A program made the translations under genes and the position numbers. Under the pieces are notes generated by a model, which saw only the letters and a program-made list of their open reading frames with translations, searched no databases and was not told where the DNA came from. Below, in pieces: positions 57,834 through 64,000 of a DNA stretch of 64,000 nucleotides (positions within the stretch are counted from its first letter, which is position 1; each line of letters starts with the position of its first letter). This DNA is from JAEUMG01 sp046349315. Lineage in GTDB: Bacteria; Pseudomonadota; Alphaproteobacteria; Rhizobiales; Aestuariivirgaceae. Location: assembly GCA_046349315.1 (NCBI GenBank), contig JAXMCQ010000017.1, forward strand, positions 62,001 through 126,000, given 5' to 3'.

Positions 57834-60257
57834 ATGAAATCGCATGCGCGTGTGGTTGTTGTCGGCGGGGGCATTATGGGGGTTGGTCTCCTCTATCACC
57901 TCGCTCTTGAAGGCTGGAGCGACATCGTCCTCGTCGAGAAAGGCGAACTGACCTCCGGCTCAACCTGGCATGCGGCCGGCCAATGTCCGCATTTCAACGG
58001 CTCGCTCAACATGACGAAAGTCCATGTCTACGGCACCGAACTCTATCCGAAACTCGAGAAACTGACCGGCCAGGCGGTCTCCTGGCATGGCTGCGGCGGC
58101 TTGCGCATCGCCCAGACGGACGAGGAGGTGAACTGGCTCAAATACGTGCTCGGCATTTCCAAGCTTGCCGGATACGAGGGCGAGATCATCGGCCCCAATG
58201 AGATCAAGAAGTATCATCCCTTCCTCGAGACCTTCGGCATCAAGGCCGCCTTCCGGACAGTGACCGACGGCCATGTCGCACCCGCCGACGTCACCAATGC
58301 GATGGCCGCCGGCGCCCGCAAGCTCGGCGCCGAGATCTACCGCCGCACGCGCGTGACCGACATCAAGCTCTTGCCCTCCGGCGAATGGAAAGTGATCACC
58401 GACAAGGGTGACATCATCTGCGAGCATGTCGTGAACTCTGCCGGCTCTTATTGCGATGTCGTCGGCTCCTGGACCGGCCACAACGTGCCGATCGCCAACA
58501 TGCTGCATCACTACATGATCACCGAGCCATTGCAGGAACTCATCGATCTCGAAATGGAACTGCCGGTGGTGCGCGATCCTTACTCGCACGCCTATTTGCG
58601 CGAGGAAACCAACGGCATTCTCGTCGGCCCTTACGAAACCGATACCGCGCATGTGTGCTGGGACGGCGCGCCGCCGGCCTGGGATTTCGAGAGCGAACTC
58701 ATCGCACCCGAGCTCGACCGTCTGACGCCATGGCTCGAACGCGCCACCGAGCGCTTTCCGCTCTTTGCCAATGCCGGCCTCAAATCGGTGATCTCTGGCG
58801 CCATTACCCACACCCCTGACGGCGTCTATCTCTCGGGGCCCGCACCGGGCCCGAAGAACTACTGGATGCATTGCGGCGCCTCGATCGGCATTTGCCAGGG
58901 CGGCGGCGCGGGCAAGTATCTGGCGCAGTGGATGGTGCATGGCCAGGCTGAGATCAACATGCGCGAATTCGATCCGCGCCGCTTCGGCAACTGGGCGAGC
59001 AAGGATTACACCGCCGAAGTCTCGGTCGCCGACTATCACCACATGTATTATTGCTACAAGCCGGCCGAGCAGCATGAAGTGGGCCGGGACCTCCGCACCT
59101 CCGCGCTGCATGAGAAGCTGAAGGCGCGCGGCGGCCAGTTCCAGCAGATTTTCGGCTGGGAGCGCGTGCGCTGGTACGACAAGACCGGCAAGGGCGAGCA
59201 ATATTCTTACAAGCGTTCAAACTGGTGGGAGCCGGTCAAAGCAGAAGCAACCGCGGTGCGCGAAGCCGTCGGCCTCATGGATCTATCGACCTTCGCCAAG
59301 TTCGAAGTCACCGGTCCCGACGCCTATGCCTTCCTCGATCGCATCTGCGCCAACAAGATCCCGGCAAAGGATGGCGGCATCATCCTCGGCCATCTCCTGA
59401 ACGACAACGGCTTCATCGAATCCGAATTGACCGTGACACGCCTTGGCCCGGAGAAATTCTACGTGCTCTCCGCCGCTGCTGCGCAGCTCTACGACAAGGA
59501 CCAGCTCGAATGGCGTAAAAAACCCGGCGAGCGTGTCACCATCACCGACATCACCGATAATTTCGGCGTGCTGGTGCTGGCCGGCCCCAGGGCGCGCGAT
59601 GTCCTGAGCCAATGCACCAAGACAGATCTTTCCAATGGTGCTTTCCGCTGGTTGACCGCCAGGGAGATCGAAGTTGCGGGCGTCGCCGACGTTCGCGCGC
59701 TACGCGTGAATTATGTCGGCGAACTCGGCTGGGAATTGCACGTGCCGCGCGCCGGCATGGAGAAAGTCTTCGATGCTTTGATGAAAGCAGGCGAGCCGCT
59801 CGGCCTCAAGCTCTTCGGCACCTATGCGATGAACGCGCTGCGCATGGAAAAGGCCTATCGCGGCTGGGGTTCGGAACTCACCAGCGAGATCGACATGTTC
59901 GAAGGCTCGATGGATCGCTTCATCCGCCTCGACAAGGAAGACTTCATCGGCCGTACCGCGAGCCTCAAATTCAAGCAGCGCGGGCCTCGCATCAAGCTCG
60001 TCTATATGGAAGTCGATGCCACCGACAGCGACTGCCGCGGCAATGAGCCCGTCTATTCCAACGGCAAGGTCGTCGGCCTTACGACATCGGGCGCCTATGG
60101 CTTCGCGGTGAAGAAGTCACTCGCCTTCGCTTATGTCGATCCCAAGCTTGCTGTGGACGGAAACGAGTTCGATGTCGTTCTGCTCGACCAACGCCACAAG
60201 GCCCGCATCATCCCCGAACCGATCTGGGATCCGAAGAACGAGCGGTTGAGGGCGTAA
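57834..60257 (+). CDS. Dimethylglycine/sarcosine dehydrogenase-like flavoprotein (FAD oxidoreductase-GcvT fusion)
   Basis: An 807-residue enzyme. The N-terminal FAD-dependent DAO domain (about 5-410) has the dinucleotide motif VVVVGGGIMGVGLL and TSGSTWHAAG with H46, the covalent-flavin histidine of mitochondrial dimethylglycine and sarcosine dehydrogenases. The C-terminal GcvT-type tetrahydrofolate domain (about 425-800) has GELGWELHVP and GSELTSEIDMFEG. It demethylates an N-methyl amine and passes the one-carbon unit to folate or releases formaldehyde. ATG 57834 is favoured because AGG precedes it and the product starts at the FAD strand. Confidence 0.9.
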   Translation: MKSHARVVVVGGGIMGVGLLYHLALEGWSDIVLVEKGELTSGSTWHAAGQCPHFNGSLNMTKVHVYGTELYPKLEKLTGQAVSWHGCGGLRIAQTDEEVNWLKYVLGISKLAGYEGEIIGPNEIKKYHPFLETFGIKAAFRTVTDGHVAPADVTNAMAAGARKLGAEIYRRTRVTDIKLLPSGEWKVITDKGDIICEHVVNSAGSYCDVVGSWTGHNVPIANMLHHYMITEPLQELIDLEMELPVVRDPYSHAYLREETNGILVGPYETDTAHVCWDGAPPAWDFESELIAPELDRLTPWLERATERFPLFANAGLKSVISGAITHTPDGVYLSGPAPGPKNYWMHCGASIGICQGGGAGKYLAQWMVHGQAEINMREFDPRRFGNWASKDYTAEVSVADYHHMYYCYKPAEQHEVGRDLRTSALHEKLKARGGQFQQIFGWERVRWYDKTGKGEQYSYKRSNWWEPVKAEATAVREAVGLMDLSTFAKFEVTGPDAYAFLDRICANKIPAKDGGIILGHLLNDNGFIESELTVTRLGPEKFYVLSAAAAQLYDKDQLEWRKKPGERVTITDITDNFGVLVLAGPRARDVLSQCTKTDLSNGAFRWLTAREIEVAGVADVRALRVNYVGELGWELHVPRAGMEKVFDALMKAGEPLGLKLFGTYAMNALRMEKAYRGWGSELTSEIDMFEGSMDRFIRLDKEDFIGRTASLKFKQRGPRIKLVYMEVDATDSDCRGNEPVYSNGKVVGLTTSGAYGFAVKKSLAFAYVDPKLAVDGNEFDVVLLDQRHKARIIPEPIWDPKNERLRA

Positions 60258-60268
60258 CGGCTTTCATG

Positions 60269-60399
60269 TCTTCTCCCGCATGCGGGAGAAGAAGGGCCCC
60301 ATGTCACGCCAGTGACATGGGTAGATGAGGGCACATTCCCCTCACCTTTCCCATTGCTTCGCAATGGGCCCCTGTCCTCTCCCGCAAGCGGTAGAGGAC
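60269..60399. repeat. Composite palindromic element A, copy 2 (inverted)
   Basis: A 131-bp element holding TCTTCTCCCGC/GCGGGAGAAGA (60269-60292), an ATGTCAC/GTGACAT hairpin, GAGGG/CCCTC arms, CCCATTGC/GCAATGGG and GTCCTCTCCCGC/GCGGTAGAGGAC (60374-60399, one mismatch). Reverse-complemented, it follows copy 1 at 47463-47606 hairpin by hairpin, with clear divergence between them. It lies 11 bp past the flavoprotein gene stop. Confidence 0.85.
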
Positions 60400-60448
60400 A
60401 AGAAGATGGCGCCTTGAGCCCCCACATCTCGGCTGCTACTGCTCGCGC

Positions 60449-61375
60449 ATGGCACCGCAAACCGTCATTGCGCTTGGCACATCGGGCGATGGCAAAGAGC
60501 CCGAAGGCGTAGCGCTCTCGCGCCTCAGCGCCGCGCTCGGCCGCACGCCGCCGACCGTCCTCCTGCTGCTCTCGATCATCTCGATCCAGCTCGGTTCGGC
60601 CCTGGCGACCGTGTTCTTCTCAAGCCTTGGTCCCGCCGGCACCGCCTTCGTGAGCACCGCCTTCTCCGCCGCCGTCCTAACCCTGATGCGGCCGCGGCCA
60701 AAACTCGACAAACGCGTCATCGAGCACTCCCTGTTCCTCGCACTCTTCGGCGTGGCGATCGCCGGCGTCATCCTGTTCTACTTCATCGCACTGCAATCCA
60801 TCCCGCTTGGCATTGCCTCGACCGTCGCCTTCCTCGGGCCCTTGGTCCTCGCCATCGCCACATCGCGGAAGCTAACGGACTTCCTGTGGATCGGGCTGGC
60901 CTTGCTCGGCCTGCTCCTGCTGACGCCGGAAATCGGAACGAGCCTCGATCCGCTGGGCCTCTTCTATGCCGCACTCGCGGCGATCGCATGGGCGGCCTTC
61001 GTGCCCTTGAGCAAGCGCGGGCAGACGATCTTCGACGGCATTGGCGGATTGACCCTCGGCATGTGGATCGCGACGGCCCTCATCGCGCCCTTCGCGTTCA
61101 CCGAGGGCGCCTTCTTCACGGCGGGCGTTACAGACTACCTCGGCGCCTGCGCTGTTGCCCTTCTCGCCACCATCCTGCCATTTGCCATGGAGTATCGCGC
61201 ATTGCGACGCATGTCGGCGCGCACCTACGGCATTCTGCTAACGCTGGAACCCGCGCTCGGCGCTGTTGTCGGTGCAGTCTTCCTCTCGCAAGGCCTGGGC
61301 TGGCTCGCAGTGATCGCCATCTTCTGCATCACGCTTGCAGCCATGGGCGTGACCGTCGTTCACGGGGACGAGTAA
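60449..61375 (+). CDS. EamA-family transporter (RhtA-like)
   Basis: A 308-residue inner-membrane transporter with ten predicted helices in two EamA repeats (about 35-160 and 165-300). SIQLGSALATVFFSSLGPAGTAFVSTAFSA and LALFGVAIAGVILFYFIAL match the threonine/homoserine exporter RhtA branch. Export of an amino acid is plausible but unproven. A cytoplasmic N-terminal tail of about 30 residues precedes the first helix. It starts 191 bp after the flavoprotein gene, across composite element A, so cotranscription is not assured. Confidence 0.85.
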   Translation: MAPQTVIALGTSGDGKEPEGVALSRLSAALGRTPPTVLLLLSIISIQLGSALATVFFSSLGPAGTAFVSTAFSAAVLTLMRPRPKLDKRVIEHSLFLALFGVAIAGVILFYFIALQSIPLGIASTVAFLGPLVLAIATSRKLTDFLWIGLALLGLLLLTPEIGTSLDPLGLFYAALAAIAWAAFVPLSKRGQTIFDGIGGLTLGMWIATALIAPFAFTEGAFFTAGVTDYLGACAVALLATILPFAMEYRALRRMSARTYGILLTLEPALGAVVGAVFLSQGLGWLAVIAIFCITLAAMGVTVVHGDE

Positions 61376-61400
61376 TAAATCCTCCGTACACAAACCAATA

Positions 61401-61423
61401 CCCTCTCCCCTCGTGGGAGAGGG
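61401..61423. terminator. Hairpin CCCTCTCCC/GGGAGAGGG between convergent genes
   Basis: 9-bp arms at 61401-61409 and 61415-61423 with loop CTCGT, located 26 bp past the EamA gene and 8 bp before the stop of the opposing gene. It resembles one end hairpin of composite element A, so it may be a reduced copy that works as a bidirectional terminator. There is no T-tract, so the activity is uncertain. Confidence 0.55.
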
Positions 61424-61431
61424 AAAGTTGC

Positions 61432-61785
61432 TCACTGCCCCGTTTGCCCCGTAATCGCATCCGCCGTGAACGGTTTCTTCCAGCCGGTGAGTTTCACGAT
61501 CGCGATCAACTGACCCTGTTTGGTCAAGGCCACGCGGCTGCCGGGTTTTGCCGCGAAGAGTTTTTTCGCCGCTTCGAGCCGCGCTTCACGCTGATCTTCC
61601 GGTATCGGCTCGGCGGTGACGATCTTGAGCAGCACGACGCCGCCATCCTGAAGCCACGAGACATCAACCGCGAGCTTGCTCTCACCAATCGTCATTGCGC
61701 CGCGCACCGGACCGCCGGCCTTCGGCGCGGCCAGCGCCACCCCGCTAAACAGCAGGAGTGCCATGAGAGCAATGCGGATTGCCAT
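61432..61785 (-). CDS. Small predicted periplasmic protein, function unknown
   Basis: A 117-residue protein with a signal peptide (about 1-20, MALLLFSGVALA-AP). The mature part is basic and small: a beta-rich core SKLAVDVSWLQDGGVVLLKIVTAEPIP, then a helical EARLEAAKKLFAAKPGSRVALTKQG. I do not recognise a family. It is divergent from the EamA gene at 61846 with a 60-bp spacer and converges with the previous EamA gene. Confidence 0.68.
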   Translation of the reverse strand: MAIRIALMALLLFSGVALAAPKAGGPVRGAMTIGESKLAVDVSWLQDGGVVLLKIVTAEPIPEDQREARLEAAKKLFAAKPGSRVALTKQGQLIAIVKLTGWKKPFTADAITGQTGQ

Positions 61786-61845
61786 GCTGCGTGATTCCCC
61801 GCTAAGTGCCGGCCAATTCTACAACCCGGCCAGACAAATCCCAGA

Positions 61846-62754
61846 ATGAATTCGCCCTCTTCACAGGCGCAGCGCCCCTTGCTGGCGATCGGCATCATGT
61901 TGATTGCCATGGCTCTGCTGCCGTTTCTTGACGTGATCGCGAAGCATCTTGGCGATATCGGCGTGCCAGTCATCCAAATCGTCTGGGCGCGCATGTTTTT
62001 TGGCACGCTCCTGACGCTGCCGATCGTCGTGGGCCAGTTTGGCTGGAAACCGGTCCTGACGCCGAACAGCCCGGGGATTCAGGTTCTCCGCAGTTTGCTG
62101 CTTCTGACGTCAACCGGCCTCTATTTCTGGAGCCTGAAATATCTCCCCGTCGCCGATGCCTTGGCGATCTTCTTTGTCCAGGCTCTGGCGGTGACGCTGC
62201 TCTCGCCTTTGATGCTTGGCGAGCATGTCGGGATCAGACGCTGGATCGCGACGGTCATCGGATTCATCGGCACATTGATCATCATCCGACCCGGCTTCCA
62301 GACATTCAACCTGGGCATTGTGCTCGCCCTTGGCTCGGGCTTTGCCACGGCGGTCTATATGCTCTTGACCCGCAAGATTGCCGGCCGTGCCCATGCGATC
62401 CTGACGACGCTTCACACCAACGCGGCGGGAATGGTGCTGGTCTCGATCGCGGTGGTCTTCTTCTGGAAATCTCCGACGACCGAGCAATGGATGCTTTTTG
62501 TGTTGCTGGCGATGTTCGCCACCGTCGGCCACTACCTCATCGTGCGCTCCTTCGATTATGCGGAGGCTTCGATGCTGGCGCCCTTCTCCTATACCGAAAT
62601 CATCATGGCGGTATTCGGCGGCTGGTATTTCTTCGGCGATTTTCCGGACAAGTGGACCTTCATCGGCGTCGCGATCCTGATCGCCAGCGCGATCTACACA
62701 TCCTATCGCGAGCGCCTCAGGCACATCGAACGCATACCGGAACCGGCGCCGTAA
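61846..62754 (+). CDS. EamA/DMT-superfamily transporter
   Basis: A 302-residue ten-helix transporter of the same subfamily as the gene at 413-1279. Shared marks are LPVADALAIFFVQAL with LGEHVG in repeat 1 and SFDYAEASMLAPFSYTEIIMAVFG in repeat 2; the first gene has LGERVG and SYATANVLAPFSYVQIISATIFG. This likeness indicates an old duplication. Its substrate is unknown. It is transcribed away from the small periplasmic protein and followed by palindromic element C, then by opposing genes. Confidence 0.86.
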   Translation: MNSPSSQAQRPLLAIGIMLIAMALLPFLDVIAKHLGDIGVPVIQIVWARMFFGTLLTLPIVVGQFGWKPVLTPNSPGIQVLRSLLLLTSTGLYFWSLKYLPVADALAIFFVQALAVTLLSPLMLGEHVGIRRWIATVIGFIGTLIIIRPGFQTFNLGIVLALGSGFATAVYMLLTRKIAGRAHAILTTLHTNAAGMVLVSIAVVFFWKSPTTEQWMLFVLLAMFATVGHYLIVRSFDYAEASMLAPFSYTEIIMAVFGGWYFFGDFPDKWTFIGVAILIASAIYTSYRERLRHIERIPEPAP

Positions 62755-62768
62755 AGCTCCGCCAAGCC

Positions 62769-62866
62769 TGTCATTGCCGGGCTTGTCCCGGCAATCCATC
62801 GTTACATATCTGCTGATGGCGAAAATTTCGGCACAATGGATCCCCGGAACAAGTCCGGGGATGACA
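62769..62866. repeat. Composite palindromic element C
   Basis: A 98-bp element with TGTCA/TGACA ends. It holds hairpin ATTGCCGGG/CCCGGCAAT, interior arms CCATC/GATGG and CCAT/ATGG, and hairpin ATCCCCGGA/TCCGGGGAT. The architecture (outer TGTCA arms, one hairpin at each end, a central spacer) is the same as element B, with different hairpin sequences. It lies between the convergent EamA and VUT-family genes. Confidence 0.85.
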
Positions 62867-62881
62867 ATTCTAGCAGACGAA

Positions 62882-63364
62882 CTATGCCGCCGCGGCGCTG
62901 CGCTCCATGCGCAGCTTCAAGAGATACCAGACGATCATCACGCCCACGAGCTTGCTCAACACTTCGGTCGTAAAAGCGGCGGGCGTCAGGTAGCCCGCCA
63001 GATACTGGAAGGCGAGCGTGTCGAGCGGTACCGAGATCGCGCTCGACACCAGGATGCGCTCCTGCAATGGGCGCTTCGTGAAGGTGAAGATCGCCCAATC
63101 CGCCGTTTCGGAAATGAAGAAGGCCGAAAGACTGGCGATCGCCAATTCCTGGCCAACCATAAAGTAGGTGATGATGCCGGCGAGCAGTGTCGCCAGCAAA
63201 ATCCGCTGGCCGATCTGGCGCTGGCCGTAATCGCGCAGCACGAAGACGAAGCCGACCACGACATTCGCAACATAGAGATCGCCGAAACTCGTCTGCCATG
63301 GCGCAACGGCCACGAACAGCCAGTTCACCAGGACGATTGAGGCGATATAGGCGACGACCCACAT
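62882..63364 (-). CDS. VUT-family (DUF165/YhhQ-like) membrane transporter
   Basis: A 160-residue inner-membrane protein with about five helices. The VNWLFV start, the GDLYVANVVVGFVFVLRDYGQRQIG segment and ISETADWAIFTFTKRP match the VUT family (Pfam DUF165), which includes the queuosine-precursor transporter YhhQ. It is shorter than the usual 200-230 residues, lacking one N-terminal helix. A related function is likely, but substrate identity is not certain. It follows ndk by 20 bp on the same strand. Confidence 0.72.
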   Translation of the reverse strand: MWVVAYIASIVLVNWLFVAVAPWQTSFGDLYVANVVVGFVFVLRDYGQRQIGQRILLATLLAGIITYFMVGQELAIASLSAFFISETADWAIFTFTKRPLQERILVSSAISVPLDTLAFQYLAGYLTPAAFTTEVLSKLVGVMIVWYLLKLRMERSAAAA

Positions 63365-63384
63365 GACGGCTTCGTTCGATCCCC

Positions 63385-63807
63385 TTAGCCGACGATTTCA
63401 GCCGGTTTGAAGCAGAGATCGATCTCTTTCTTCGCATTCTCGGCGCTGTCCGAACCATGCACCGAATTGGCCTCGATCGACTCGGCATGAGCTTTCCGGA
63501 TCGTGCCCGGCGCGGCATTGGCCGGGTTGGTCGCGCCCATCACGTCGCGATAGCGCTGCACGGCATTGTCCGCCTCGAGCACCTGGATGACGATCGGGCC
63601 CGAGGTCATGAACTTCACGAGATCATTGTAGAATGGGCGCTCCTTGTGGACGGCGTAGAAGGCCTCCGCGTCCGCCTTCGACCACTTGGCCCGTTTCTGG
63701 GCGATGATGCGCAAGCCCGCGCCCTCGATCATCGCATTGATGGCGCCGGTGATATTGCGGCGCGTGGCGTCGGGCTTGATGATGGAGAGCGTGCGCTCGG
63801 TGGCCAT
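63385..63807 (-). CDS. ndk: Nucleoside diphosphate kinase
   Basis: Transfers the terminal phosphate between nucleoside tri- and diphosphates through a phosphohistidine. It has 140 residues. The N-terminal RTLSIIKPDATRR is canonical, and the active-site histidine lies in NSVHGSDSAENA near residue 117. A conserved MGATNPANAAPGTIR loop precedes it. Most or all residues expected in the nucleotide site appear intact. It is followed by the VUT-family gene, and a probable ppc ends 75 bp upstream. Confidence 0.97.
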   Translation of the reverse strand: MATERTLSIIKPDATRRNITGAINAMIEGAGLRIIAQKRAKWSKADAEAFYAVHKERPFYNDLVKFMTSGPIVIQVLEADNAVQRYRDVMGATNPANAAPGTIRKAHAESIEANSVHGSDSAENAKKEIDLCFKPAEIVG

Positions 63808-63882
63808 GAGTAATCCCTTATGAATGCTTATGGAAAGTCGCGCGCCTTATAGCGGCGGCTTTCCAGGGCTTCAAGCCCGGCC

Positions 63883-64000
63883 TCAGCCCGTCCAACCCAA
63901 TCCTGTCGCTACGCAATTCATGGTCAGCAACAGCGAATTGAGCGACTTGCTGCGGGCATGGCCGCCGCGGGTTTCGCGCAGCAGGTCGATCTGCCAGCGA
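63883..64000 (-). CDS. ppc: Probable phosphoenolpyruvate carboxylase, C-terminal fragment (rest outside window)
   Basis: Only the last 38 codons are in the window, reading WQIDLLRETRGGH...SLNSLLLTMNCVATGLGWTG and stop. The shape fits the PEP carboxylase C-terminus: a leucine-rich helix with LLR, then a short serine-leucine helix, then xxTxNxxAxGLxxTG ending in the terminal glycine. The usual residues read INGIAAGLRNTG, so this copy diverges somewhat. The identification rests on the end pattern only; the stop at 63883 is certain. Confidence 0.55.
   Translation of the reverse strand, partial: RWQIDLLRETRGGHARSKSLNSLLLTMNCVATGLGWTG

Noticed and set aside
57960..59201. A 413-codon open frame on the minus strand
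   Set aside because: It is antisense to the dimethylglycine-dehydrogenase-like gene, whose domains are unambiguous.
1..64000. CRISPR arrays, tRNA or rRNA genes, prophage or integrase genes
   Set aside because: None seen. There are no regular spaced repeats, no T-loop GGTTCGAATCC-type sequences in the spacers and no transposase, integrase or phage structural domains.

Overview
The window looks like ordinary chromosome from an alphaproteobacterium of the order Hyphomicrobiales (Rhizobiales). The grounds are the dusB(nifR3)-ntrB-ntrC-ntrY-ntrX cluster, a fused ispDF gene, a pyruvate dehydrogenase E1-beta with its own N-terminal lipoyl domain, an alphaproteobacterial SOS box (GAAC-N7-GAAC) in front of lexA, high-GC coding sequence and several Rhizobiales-style intergenic palindromes. 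I see no rRNA, tRNA, CRISPR array, prophage or intact insertion sequence. Genus-level placement cannot be made safely from the sequence alone.

Layout. 1-10 kb: end of a DUF2189 membrane protein, an EamA transporter, a zinc-ribbon M48 peptidase, thrS, two porin-like outer-membrane barrels, yidD, choline-sulfatase betC, a 1-Cys peroxiredoxin and a hexapeptide-repeat protein. 10-17.4 kb (minus strand): nitrogen-control operon dusB-ntrB-ntrC-ntrY-ntrX. 17.5-19.2 kb: ispDF-cinA. 19.2-29 kb (minus strand): a large pyruvate dehydrogenase and lipoate block, ftsB, pdhA, a small membrane protein, pdhB, pdhC, two SGNH hydrolases, a GNAT enzyme, lpdA, two GlsB/YeaQ proteins, lipA and ratA. 29-39 kb: an Rrf2 regulator, a discoidin-like anchored protein, eno, a small periplasmic protein, kdsA, a PaaI thioesterase, a large MscS channel, pyrG, secG and tpiA. 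39-47.4 kb (plus strand): ppiD-trpE-trpG-trpD-trpC-moaC-moeA-lexA. 47.6-51 kb (minus strand): gatA-gatC, a GNAT enzyme and a metallo-beta-lactamase-fold hydrolase. 51-55.7 kb: ruvX-cobM, a hydrolase/adenylate-cyclase fusion, a TrmH methyltransferase and two small proteins. 55.8-60.3 kb: frmA, gfa and a dimethylglycine/sarcosine-dehydrogenase-like flavoprotein. 60.4-64 kb: two EamA transporters, a small periplasmic protein, a VUT-family transporter, ndk and the 3' end of a probable ppc.

How the genes work together. The PDH block carries E1, E2 and E3 plus lipoyl synthase, everything specific to pyruvate oxidation except lipB. Several of its genes are translationally coupled through ATGA or GTGA overlaps. 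The frmA-gfa-flavoprotein group is a demethylation and formaldehyde-disposal module. It fits chemically with betC (choline-O-sulfate to choline, then betaine, dimethylglycine and sarcosine), although betC lies 50 kb away. The trp genes sit in one long plus-strand series with the molybdenum-cofactor genes moaC and moeA; lexA follows behind its own SOS promoter.

Most of the unexplained structure is non-coding. Two families of composite palindromic elements occur as inverted pairs nested inside each other (47.46 and 60.27 kb; 49.46 and 57.00 kb), with related palindromes at 38.9, 61.4 and 62.8 kb. I found no clear case of a wholly new multi-gene system. The better leads are these repeats, the hydrolase-cyclase fusion, the SGNH/GNAT insertion inside the PDH cluster, and a 386-bp gene-free stretch with two hairpins.
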